A stretch of DNA of 52,642 nt. Source: Pseudomonas sp. P7548. GTDB taxonomy: Bacteria; Pseudomonadota; Gammaproteobacteria; Pseudomonadales; Pseudomonadaceae. The notes beneath the pieces are model-generated. The model was not told where the DNA came from, did not search any database, and was given only the letters and a program-made list of their open reading frames with translations. The stretch covers positions 1 through 52,642 of the forward strand of contig NZ_JACARO010000010.1 in the NCBI RefSeq assembly GCF_013386585.1, in the 5' to 3' direction. Position numbers and translations under genes: made by a program. The first letter of the stretch is position 1. Each line of letters starts with the position of its first letter. Of this stretch, positions 8,898 to 16,162 are shown piece by piece.

Positions 8898-10972
8898 ACG
8901 GATTCTTTACCGGTTTTCCACCAGCACGCGACTGGTTCTACGGGGTGCGCACGTTCGCCGCGTCGATGATCGCGTTGTACATCGCCATGCTCATGCAGAT
9001 GCCACGGCCGTACTGGGCGATGGCCACGGTGTACATCGTCTCCAGCCCGTTTGTCGGGCCTACCAGTTCCAAAGCCTTGTACCGCGCCATCGGCACGTTC
9101 ATGGGCGCGGCGGCGGCGGTGTTTTTCGTGCCGATGTTCGTGCAGTCGCCCTATGTGCTGGTGGTGGTGATTGCTTTGTGGACAGGCATTTTGCTGTTCC
9201 TTTCCATGCACCTGCGCACCGCGAACAATTACGCGCTGATGCTGGCCGGCTACACCTTGCCGCTGATCGCCTTGCCGGTGGTGGACAACCCCCTCGCCGT
9301 GTGGGATGTGGCCGAAGCGCGTACCGAAGAAATCTTCCTTGGCATTGCCGTGGCGGCGGTGGTGGGTGCGATGTTCTGGCCGCGGCGCCTGGCGCCGGTG
9401 TTCGATGGCTCGGTGAGCAAGTGGTTTGCCGACGCGCAGGTCTACAGCCAGCGCTTTCTGACGCGCAACGTGGAGCCCGAGGAGATCAGCAACCTGCGCG
9501 GCGGCATGGTCGCCACCTTCAACACCCTCGAACTGATGATCGGCCAACTGCCCCACGAAGGCGCGCGGCCGCAGACGGTGCGCAATACCAAGGAACTGCG
9601 CGGGCGCATGATCCATCTGCTGCCGGTGGTGGAAGAACTCGACGACGCGCTGTACGCCATCGAGCACCGTGCGCCGGCGTTTCTCGACCGCCTCACGCCG
9701 TTGCTGGACGCGGCGAATCAGTGGCTGGAAAACACCACCGAAAACGCCACGCTGGACAGCTGGCGCAGCCTGCGTGATCAGATCGACGCCCAGCAGCCTA
9801 CCGGTGAAGCGCTGGACGATCGCCACACCCTGCTGTTCTCCAACGCGCTGTATCGCCTGGCCGAATGGGTCGACCTGTGGCAAGACTGCCGCAGCCTGCA
9901 AGCCGCCATCCAGTGCGAAAGCCAAGACACCTGGCGCGCCGTGTACCGCCACTGGCGCCTGGGCCGCCTCACGCCATTCCTGGACCGTGGCCTGATGTTC
10001 TATTCGGCGTTCTCCACCGTCAGCGCGATCATCGTGGCCTCGGTACTGTGGATCCTGCTGGGCTGGACCGACGGCGGCAGCGCGGTGATCCTGGCCGCCG
10101 TGGCCTGCAGCTTCTTTGCGTCGATGGACGACCCCGCACCGCAGATCTACCGGTTCTTTTTCTGGACCGCGATGTCGGTGTTGTTCGCCAGCCTCTACCT
10201 GTTCCTGGTGCTGCCCAACCTGCACGATTTCCCGATGCTGGTACTGGCGTTTGCCGTGCCCTTTATTTGCATCGGCACGCTCACCGTACAGCCGCGTTTC
10301 TACCTGGGCATGCTGCTGACGCTGGTGAACACCTCGTCGTTCATCAGTATCCAGGGTGCTTATGACGCGGACTTCCTCAACTTCGCCAACGTCAACCTGG
10401 CCGGGCCCGTGGGGCTGCTGTTCGCCTTTGTGTGGACGTTGATCGCACGGCCTTTCGGCGCCAAGCTGGCCGCCAAGCGCCTGACCCGTTTCAGCTGGCG
10501 CGACATTGTCGGCATGACCGAGCCCGCGACCCTGGCCGAGCACCGTCACATGGCCGCGCAGATGCTCGACCGCCTGATGCAGCACCTGCCGCGCCTGGCC
10601 CTGACCAACCAGGACACCGGCATCGCCCTGCGTGACCTGCGCGTGGCGCTGAACCTGCTCGACCTGCTGGCCTATTCGCCGCGCATCCTCGGCGTGCCAC
10701 GGGTGCTGCTCAATCAAGTGGTCGAAGGCGTGGGCGGCTATTTCAAGGCGTGCCTGAAAGCCGGTGAACGCCTGCCTGCGCCCAGCGGTCTGCTGATGAC
10801 CCTGGACCGCACGCGCCGCGCCCTCAACGGCCAGGGCCTGCAAGACGAAGACGACACCCGCGTGCACTTGCTGCATGCGCTGGCTGGCCTGCGCCTGGCG
10901 TTGTTGCCGGGGGTGGAATTCATTGGCGGCACCGAGATGGAAGCGCCGCTACCTGATGGAGCGCCTTTATGA
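8894..10972 (+). CDS. FUSC family inner-membrane transporter (fusaric/aromatic acid efflux)
   Basis: A 692-residue membrane protein with two blocks of hydrophobic segments, one near residues 15-165 and one near 365-530, each followed by a soluble helical region. This is the architecture of FUSC/AaeB-type proteins. 'PRPYWAMATVYIVSSPFVGPTSSKALYRAIGT' (seen as consecutive motifs) is characteristic of the first block. It should form the inner-membrane part of an exporter for aromatic carboxylic acids or related toxic compounds. The TTG start at 8894 overlaps the marR stop codon (TTGA). The downstream DUF1656, HlyD and NodT genes supply the small subunit, periplasmic adaptor and outer-membrane channel. 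Confidence 0.9.
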   Translation: MNGFFTGFPPARDWFYGVRTFAASMIALYIAMLMQMPRPYWAMATVYIVSSPFVGPTSSKALYRAIGTFMGAAAAVFFVPMFVQSPYVLVVVIALWTGILLFLSMHLRTANNYALMLAGYTLPLIALPVVDNPLAVWDVAEARTEEIFLGIAVAAVVGAMFWPRRLAPVFDGSVSKWFADAQVYSQRFLTRNVEPEEISNLRGGMVATFNTLELMIGQLPHEGARPQTVRNTKELRGRMIHLLPVVEELDDALYAIEHRAPAFLDRLTPLLDAANQWLENTTENATLDSWRSLRDQIDAQQPTGEALDDRHTLLFSNALYRLAEWVDLWQDCRSLQAAIQCESQDTWRAVYRHWRLGRLTPFLDRGLMFYSAFSTVSAIIVASVLWILLGWTDGGSAVILAAVACSFFASMDDPAPQIYRFFFWTAMSVLFASLYLFLVLPNLHDFPMLVLAFAVPFICIGTLTVQPRFYLGMLLTLVNTSSFISIQGAYDADFLNFANVNLAGPVGLLFAFVWTLIARPFGAKLAAKRLTRFSWRDIVGMTEPATLAEHRHMAAQMLDRLMQHLPRLALTNQDTGIALRDLRVALNLLDLLAYSPRILGVPRVLLNQVVEGVGGYFKACLKAGERLPAPSGLLMTLDRTRRALNGQGLQDEDDTRVHLLHALAGLRLALLPGVEFIGGTEMEAPLPDGAPL

Positions 10973-11178
10973 TCGGTGATCTGGATATCAGCGGGGTTTT
11001 CTTGCCCACGCTTCTGGTGCTGATGGGCATTACGTATGTGTTGTTCCTGGTGGTGCACGGGTTGTTGACCCGCGTCCACTTCTATCGCCTGGTCTGGCAC
11101 CGGGCATTGTTCAATGTGGGGCTCTACGCGCTGTTGCTGGGCGCCGTGGACTCACTCAGTCGATACCTGATGACATGA
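10969..11178 (+). CDS. DUF1656 small membrane protein (AaeX-like)
   Basis: A 69-residue protein with two predicted membrane helices and the family's 'ISGVFLPTLLVLMG' opening. DUF1656 proteins almost always accompany FUSC and HlyD efflux genes. It overlaps both neighbours by four bases, indicating translational coupling. Its exact role in the pump is not established. Confidence 0.88.
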   Translation: MIGDLDISGVFLPTLLVLMGITYVLFLVVHGLLTRVHFYRLVWHRALFNVGLYALLLGAVDSLSRYLMT

Positions 11179-12065
11179 AAAAACCTTTTTTGACCATCGG
11201 CCGTGTAGTCCTGACGTTGTTGATCGTGACCTTCGCGGTCGTCGTCGTGTGGCGCATGGTCATGTACTACATGTTTGCGCCCTGGACCCGTGACGGGCAC
11301 ATCCGTGCCGACATCGTGCAGATCGCCCCGGACGTGTCCGGGTTGATCCAGCAAGTGGAAGTGCGCGACAACCAACTGGTGACCAAGGGCCAGGTGCTGT
11401 TTGCCGTGGACCAGGACCGCTTCAAGCTGGCCCTGCGCCAAGCCCAGGCCGCCGTGGCCGACCGCCAGGAGACCCTGGCTCAGGCCCAGCGCGAGTACAA
11501 GCGTAACCGTGGCCTGGGCAACCTGGTGCCGAGCGAGCAACTGGAAGAAAGCCAGTCCCGCGTGGCGCGTGCCCAATCGTCGCTGGCCGAAGCGCAAGTG
11601 ACGGTGGACGCCGCCCAGCTCAACCTCGACCGCTCGGTGATCCGCAGCCCGGTGGACGGCTACGTCAACGACCGCGCACCGCGTACTCAGGAGTTCGTTA
11701 CAGCTGGGCGCCCGGTGCTGTCGGTGGTGGACAGTAACTCTTTCCACATCGACGGCTATTTCGAAGAGACCAAGCTCGACGGCATCCACGTCGGCATGGG
11801 CGTGGATATCCGCGTGATCGGCGACAACGCCCGCCTGCGCGGCCACGTACAGAGCATCGTCGCCGGCATCGAAGACCGCGACCGCACCAGCGGCTCCAAC
11901 CTGCTGCCCAACGTCAACCCGGCGTTCAGCTGGGTGCGCCTGGCCCAGCGGATTCCGGTGCGCATTGCCTTTGACGACGTGCCAGCGGACTTTCGCATGA
12001 TCGCCGGGCGCACGGCGACGGTATCGATCATCGCCGACACGGCCAAAGACGGAGACAAGCCATGA
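11175..12065 (+). CDS. HlyD/EmrA-type periplasmic adaptor protein
   Basis: A 296-residue membrane-fusion protein. There is an N-terminal membrane anchor (about residues 8-30), then a split biotinyl-lipoyl domain ('RADIVQIAPDVSGLIQQV' and 'VIRSPVDGYVNDR') around a coiled-coil hairpin, and a beta-barrel domain with 'PVLSVVDSNSFHIDGYFEETKL'. It should bridge the FUSC inner-membrane transporter to the NodT-like channel encoded next. It overlaps both adjacent genes by four bases. Confidence 0.92.
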   Translation: MKKPFLTIGRVVLTLLIVTFAVVVVWRMVMYYMFAPWTRDGHIRADIVQIAPDVSGLIQQVEVRDNQLVTKGQVLFAVDQDRFKLALRQAQAAVADRQETLAQAQREYKRNRGLGNLVPSEQLEESQSRVARAQSSLAEAQVTVDAAQLNLDRSVIRSPVDGYVNDRAPRTQEFVTAGRPVLSVVDSNSFHIDGYFEETKLDGIHVGMGVDIRVIGDNARLRGHVQSIVAGIEDRDRTSGSNLLPNVNPAFSWVRLAQRIPVRIAFDDVPADFRMIAGRTATVSIIADTAKDGDKP

Positions 12066-13504
12066 AGCGGCTGTTGGCAACCGCTGGGCTGGGGTTGTTG
12101 CTGTCGGCCTGCCAAATGGTGGGGCCGGATTACAAGCTGCCGGACAACGCCGCCGTCAACCGAGGCGACCTGCAAGGGCAGATCGCGGGCGATGGGCACA
12201 ACGTGGTGTCGGCGCCGGTGCCGGCCGACTGGTGGAAGCTCTACCACGACCCGCGCCTGGATGAGCTGGTGCGCCAGGCCATGGCGTCCAACACTGACCT
12301 GCGCGTGGCGGCCGCCAACCTGCAACGCTCGCGCTACCAGGTGCAACAGGCTGAGTCCGCCGGGGGCTGGAACGCCGGTGCGAAGGCCGAAGTACAGCGC
12401 CTGCAGGAATCCGGCGAAGCGTTTTTGCTGACGGAAAAAGTCCCGGTCGCCAACATTGGCAGCGCAGGCATCACCACCTCGTACCAGTTCGACCTGTTCG
12501 GCACCTTGCAGCGCGGCATCGAAAGCGCCCAGGCCAGCGCCGACGCGGCCCAGGCCGCTGCCGATATCGCACGCATCACGCTGGTGGCGGATGTGGTGCG
12601 CTCCTACACCCAGGTATGCGCGGCGAACGAAGAGCTGGCGATCGCCAACGAATCCCTGGACCTGCAAGCCCAGAGCACCAAGCTGACCCAGCGCCTGCGT
12701 GACGCCGGGCGCGGTGATGAAACCCAGGTGACCCGCTCGCAGACCCAATACAAATCCTTGCGCGCCGATATGCCGCGCTACGCAGCCGCGCGCCAGGCCG
12801 GGCTGTTCCGCCTGTCGATGCTGCTGGCCAAGCCGGTGGACCAACTGCCGGCCGGCACCGGCACGTGCGCCGAGCTGCCGCACATCGCCCAGTTGCTGCC
12901 CGTGGGCGATGGCGCCGCGCTGCTCAAGCGCCGTCCTGACGTACGCCAGGCCGAGCGCCAGTTGGCGGCCGCCACCGCCCGAATTGGTGTGGCCACAGGG
13001 GCGCTGTACCCGGACATCAGCATCGGCGCTACCGTCGGCACGGTCGGTATCCTCGATGACCTGGGCACTGCGCCCACCAACCGTTGGGGCTTCGGTCCAC
13101 TGATCAGCTGGTCGGTGCCGACCAACGGCGCGCGGGCGCGTATTCATGAGGCCGAAGCCGTCACCCAGGGCGCCCTGGCGCACTTTGACGGCGTGGTGCT
13201 CAACGCCATCCGCGAAACCCAGACAGGCCTGGCGCAGTACACCGCTCAGCTGCAACGCCGTGACGCCCTGGCCGATGCCGGCGAGTCGGCCAAGGAAGCG
13301 TCGGAGCAGACGCACCGCTTCTTCCAGGCCGGGCGCGCGTCGTTCCTGGCCGACCTGCAAGCCACCCGCACCTACACCGATGTACGGGCGCAGCTCGCGG
13401 CGGCCAACACCCAGGTTGCCATGAGCCAGATCGATCTGTTCCTGGCCCTCGGCGGCGGTTGGGAAAGCGGACGAACGCAAGCGTCACAGCCCGGCAAACC
13501 CTGA
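12062..13504 (+). CDS. NodT-family outer-membrane efflux lipoprotein
   Basis: A 480-residue outer-membrane channel with a lipoprotein signal peptide (Cys17 in 'LLSACQMVGPDY', the classic NodT opening). Two repeated TolC-like helical halves follow, including 'RPDVRQAERQLAAATARIGVA', the conserved NodT segment, around residue 290. It completes the tripartite efflux pump with the FUSC, DUF1656 and HlyD proteins. The ATG overlaps the hlyD stop (ATGA). The operon ends at the hairpin at 13522-13553. Confidence 0.93.
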   Translation: MKRLLATAGLGLLLSACQMVGPDYKLPDNAAVNRGDLQGQIAGDGHNVVSAPVPADWWKLYHDPRLDELVRQAMASNTDLRVAAANLQRSRYQVQQAESAGGWNAGAKAEVQRLQESGEAFLLTEKVPVANIGSAGITTSYQFDLFGTLQRGIESAQASADAAQAAADIARITLVADVVRSYTQVCAANEELAIANESLDLQAQSTKLTQRLRDAGRGDETQVTRSQTQYKSLRADMPRYAAARQAGLFRLSMLLAKPVDQLPAGTGTCAELPHIAQLLPVGDGAALLKRRPDVRQAERQLAAATARIGVATGALYPDISIGATVGTVGILDDLGTAPTNRWGFGPLISWSVPTNGARARIHEAEAVTQGALAHFDGVVLNAIRETQTGLAQYTAQLQRRDALADAGESAKEASEQTHRFFQAGRASFLADLQATRTYTDVRAQLAAANTQVAMSQIDLFLALGGGWESGRTQASQPGKP

Positions 13505-13521
13505 ACGAAACGCTATGCTTT

Positions 13522-13553
13522 GTCAGGTGAGGCGCCGTGACGCCTCACCTGAC
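13522..13553 (+). terminator. Hairpin after the efflux operon
   Basis: Perfect 13-base arms (GTCAGGTGAGGCG and its complement) with a six-base loop lie 17 bp after the NodT stop codon. There is no T-run, so it may be an mRNA-stabilising or Rho-assisted end rather than a classic intrinsic terminator. Confidence 0.6.
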
Positions 13554-13585
13554 ACTGCTCGCGTTTGCTCATGGGGATTCCAATA

Positions 13586-14218
13586 ATGAAAAACCCTTAT
13601 GCTCCCGCTTTCTGGTGCGTGTTCTTCGCACTGGTGTTGCTCTCGGCTGCCTATTTCTACGGCGTCATGCTGGCCCATCAAATCGACAAGGCCATGGTGT
13701 TTCTCGACAGCGCCTGCGCGGTGATCGGCACCTTGTCCATCGGCGTGGTGGCGTGGGCGTCGTACCAGAATCAACGCGTGAAAAAGCGGCTGCTTGAGCA
13801 AGGCAAGACCCGCGTGGCGATCTGGGACACCAAAGTCGCCCTGCGCCGGGTCGAAACCGTGTTCGACCGCTATTTCTGGGGCAGCTATTGGCAACCCGGG
13901 CGCACCTTCCAGGAAGTCATGGGCGAACTCACCGGTACGCCCCTGGAAAAAAGCCTCGAAGCCCTGAAAAAACAGTGTGTGCTGCTCGACCAGCAGGTCG
14001 CCGATGGCCGGCATTGGCTGAACAATGCGCGGGAATTGTCCGATGTGGCCAACCAGATGGCGCGCGAACGTTACCAACTGGATTTCTGCGATCCCAAGGC
14101 TGACACCCCGGGCAATGCGGTGATTCACCGCGAGTTTGAGGTGCTGGTGTACACCTGGACCGCCCGCCTGAAGAGCTTTGACCACCAGCTCGATGAAATC
14201 GATATGGAGTATTCCTGA
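13586..14218 (+). CDS. Unrecognised membrane-anchored protein
   Basis: About 210 residues. I do not recognise the family. Two hydrophobic segments near the N-terminus ('FWCVFFALVLLSAAYFYG' and 'SACAVIGTLSIGVVAW') probably form a membrane hairpin, followed by a cytoplasmic, mostly helical domain rich in charged residues and Trp/Tyr ('FDRYFWGSYWQPGRTFQE'). An upstream in-frame TTG (13565) and ATG (13571) exist, but the ATG at 13586 is preferred because GGGGA lies eight bases before it. It is flanked by hairpins on the left and a non-coding gap of about 150 bp on the right, so it is probably a single-gene unit. Confidence 0.75.
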   Translation: MKNPYAPAFWCVFFALVLLSAAYFYGVMLAHQIDKAMVFLDSACAVIGTLSIGVVAWASYQNQRVKKRLLEQGKTRVAIWDTKVALRRVETVFDRYFWGSYWQPGRTFQEVMGELTGTPLEKSLEALKKQCVLLDQQVADGRHWLNNARELSDVANQMARERYQLDFCDPKADTPGNAVIHREFEVLVYTWTARLKSFDHQLDEIDMEYS

Positions 14219-14366
14219 ACCAAGTACCGACTTGATCGCTCTGAGAAAACTGGGCCGTGCGCGGCCGCCAGTGCTAATCTTCCCCCGTTTTCGGCGGGCT
14301 TGAGCCAACCCCCTCGGGGTTCAAGGAAGACAGCCCACTTCTCACAGGATTTGATCAGGTCACTTC

Positions 14367-15863
14367 ATGAATAAGCCAGCCGTTGTTTTCTTGGGTTTTG
14401 TTGTCGCCGTGGGCGCCGTCAGTGCAGGCGGTGCCTGGTACACCGGCAAGCAACTGGAGCCCGTGCTGCAAACCGCGATCCAGAACGCCAACAAGGAGAT
14501 CCAGACCTCCCTGGCCGGCGTCGACGGCACGGCGACCCTTGAGCTGGTCTCCCTGGACCGTGGCGTATTCAGCAGCACCGCCCACTACCGCCTGAAGGGG
14601 CAAGGTTCGGTATTCGGTGAAGACAACCCGAACCCTGAGCTGCTGTTCGTCGATCACATCGAACACGGCCCGCTGCCGTTCTCGCGTCTGGTGACCTTGA
14701 AGTGGTTGCCGGTCATGGCCACCAGTCACTACGAACTGGAAAAGAACGCCACCACCGAGAAATGGTTTGCCGCCAGCAAAGACGTGTCACCGCTCAAGGG
14801 CGTTGCCAGCATCGGCTACAACCGCTCGGTCACCGGCAACGTCGAACTGCTGCCCCTGGAGCTCAAGGACGATAAGTCTTCGGTGAGCTTCTCTGGCGCC
14901 AACATGGACTTCGACAGCACCGCCGAAGGCCAGAAGGTCAAGGCCAGCGGCTACATGAACAGCCTCAAGGTGGCCGTGGTCGACGCCAACGGCGAACCGC
15001 TTGAAGCCGAACTGGCGGGTTTGACCGTGGCCAGCAACTTGGAGAAATCCACCTTCGGCTTCTACACCGGGCAGAACACTGTGGAGCTGACCGACACCAA
15101 GGTCACCTTCGGTCCGCAGAAAGCCGTGCTGACGCTCAAGGGCTTCGAGCAGAAAGACTCCAGCGAAACAAAGGACAACAACCTGGCCGGCCGCGTCGAC
15201 TACAAGATCGACGAGATCGGTTATCAGGGCAAACCTGTTGGCTCGGCCGCCATGGCCCTGAGCATGAAGAACGTCGACATCCCGGGCATGCTGGTGCTGA
15301 CCAAGCTTTACCAGGAAAAGATGCAGCCGGTGCAAGCCGCCGCCGCAGCCGGTGAGCCAGTGCCTGAGCTGCAACTGACTGAAGCCGAACAGACCTTGGC
15401 CGAAGCCAACGTCAACCAGGTGCTGGCAGCCAAGCCGCAGCTGGCGGTGGAAAACCTGTCGCTGAAAACCACCCATGGTGAAAGCAAGTTCAACCTGCTG
15501 GTCGACCTGACCAAACCAACGTCCATGGAGCTGCCACCGGTTGAGCTGGGCAAGCAGATGGTGGCGTTGCTGGATGCCAACCTGACCCTGTCCAAGCCAA
15601 TGATCGCCGACGTTTCCGCCCTGCAGGCGCAGGCCGGTGGTGTGACCGATCCGAAAGCCATCGAGCAGCAATCCCAGATGGCGGCCGAAATGGTCAGCGG
15701 TGTGGCGGTGGGTACTCAACTGGCAACCCTGGTCGGCACCGATGTGGTGTCAAAGCTGCACTACGCCAACAATGAAGTGACCTTCAACGGCCAGAAGATG
15801 ACCGTCGAGCAGTTCTTGAGTTTTGTGATGGCCAAGGTCGGTGCGGTCGGCGGTGCGCAGTAA
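14367..15863 (+). CDS. YdgA family protein (DUF945)
   Basis: A 498-residue protein with one N-terminal membrane segment or uncleaved signal ('VVFLGFVVAVGAVSAGGAWYTG', in parts) and a long periplasmic region of alternating beta-rich repeats, matching the DUF945/YdgA family. 'DGTATLELVSLDRGVFSSTAHYRL' and the ending 'NGQKMTVEQFL' are typical of the family. Related proteins in enteric bacteria are inner-membrane anchored with AsmA-like folds; the biochemical role is unknown. The 148-bp gap before it holds a small AACCCC-ctc-GGGGTT hairpin (14307-14321). Confidence 0.82.
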   Translation: MNKPAVVFLGFVVAVGAVSAGGAWYTGKQLEPVLQTAIQNANKEIQTSLAGVDGTATLELVSLDRGVFSSTAHYRLKGQGSVFGEDNPNPELLFVDHIEHGPLPFSRLVTLKWLPVMATSHYELEKNATTEKWFAASKDVSPLKGVASIGYNRSVTGNVELLPLELKDDKSSVSFSGANMDFDSTAEGQKVKASGYMNSLKVAVVDANGEPLEAELAGLTVASNLEKSTFGFYTGQNTVELTDTKVTFGPQKAVLTLKGFEQKDSSETKDNNLAGRVDYKIDEIGYQGKPVGSAAMALSMKNVDIPGMLVLTKLYQEKMQPVQAAAAAGEPVPELQLTEAEQTLAEANVNQVLAAKPQLAVENLSLKTTHGESKFNLLVDLTKPTSMELPPVELGKQMVALLDANLTLSKPMIADVSALQAQAGGVTDPKAIEQQSQMAAEMVSGVAVGTQLATLVGTDVVSKLHYANNEVTFNGQKMTVEQFLSFVMAKVGAVGGAQ

Positions 15864-15891
15864 ACATTTCTACATCAAGCAGAAATAAATA

Positions 15892-15983
15892 GTGTGGGAG
15901 CGGGCGTGCTCGCGATAAGGGTCAAACAGTCGACACTCGTGCCGGCCAGCGACCCGTTATCGTGGGCAACTCCGCTCCCACAC
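15892..15983. repeat. REP-type inverted repeat (GTGTGGGAGCGG)
   Basis: Arms at 15892-15903 and 15972-15983 are exact complements, and an inner, less perfect pairing (CTCGCGATAA / TTATCGTGGG) extends the stem. It belongs to the same GTGGGAGC family as the element near 8.2 kb but has a different inner sequence. It separates the DUF945 gene from the pga promoter region. Confidence 0.82.
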
Positions 15984-16003
15984 TGGTTTTTTCCAAACAA
16001 AGA

Positions 16004-16029
16004 CAATTCTGAACAATTGTTTTGAATTG
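16004..16029. promoter_or_regulatory. 26-bp palindrome upstream of pgaABCD
   Basis: CAATTC (16004-16009) and GAATTG (16024-16029) flank the perfect ten-base core AACAATTGTT, centred at 16016/16017. Only two base pairs of the 13 fail to match. It lies about 135 bp before the pgaA start, next to a possible -35 (TTGGAC, 16027-16032). It is probably an operator for a dimeric regulator of polysaccharide synthesis; the regulator is not identifiable from the site. Confidence 0.6.
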
Positions 16030-16133
16030 GACTTTTCCCTACATTCCTAATGGATAGTTCCTACAGGAAAGCTAGGTCGGGTCACTAGACGCCGACACCC
16101 TGATGCAAATTGCTCAGGACCACCTATCGTTAC

Positions 16134-16156
16134 AGCTTTCCGTGTGTAAGGAAGCT
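16134..16156 (+). promoter_or_regulatory. Leader hairpin covering the pgaA Shine-Dalgarno
   Basis: AGCTTTCC (16134-16141) can pair with GGAAGCT (16150-16156), with one bulged base, placing the ribosome-binding site AAGGAAG inside the stem. Other GGA motifs occur in the leader (near 16052, 16065 and 16118). In Escherichia coli the pgaA leader is repressed by CsrA binding GGA motifs; by analogy an RsmA-type control is plausible here but not shown. Confidence 0.45.
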
Positions 16157-16162
16157 CACGAT

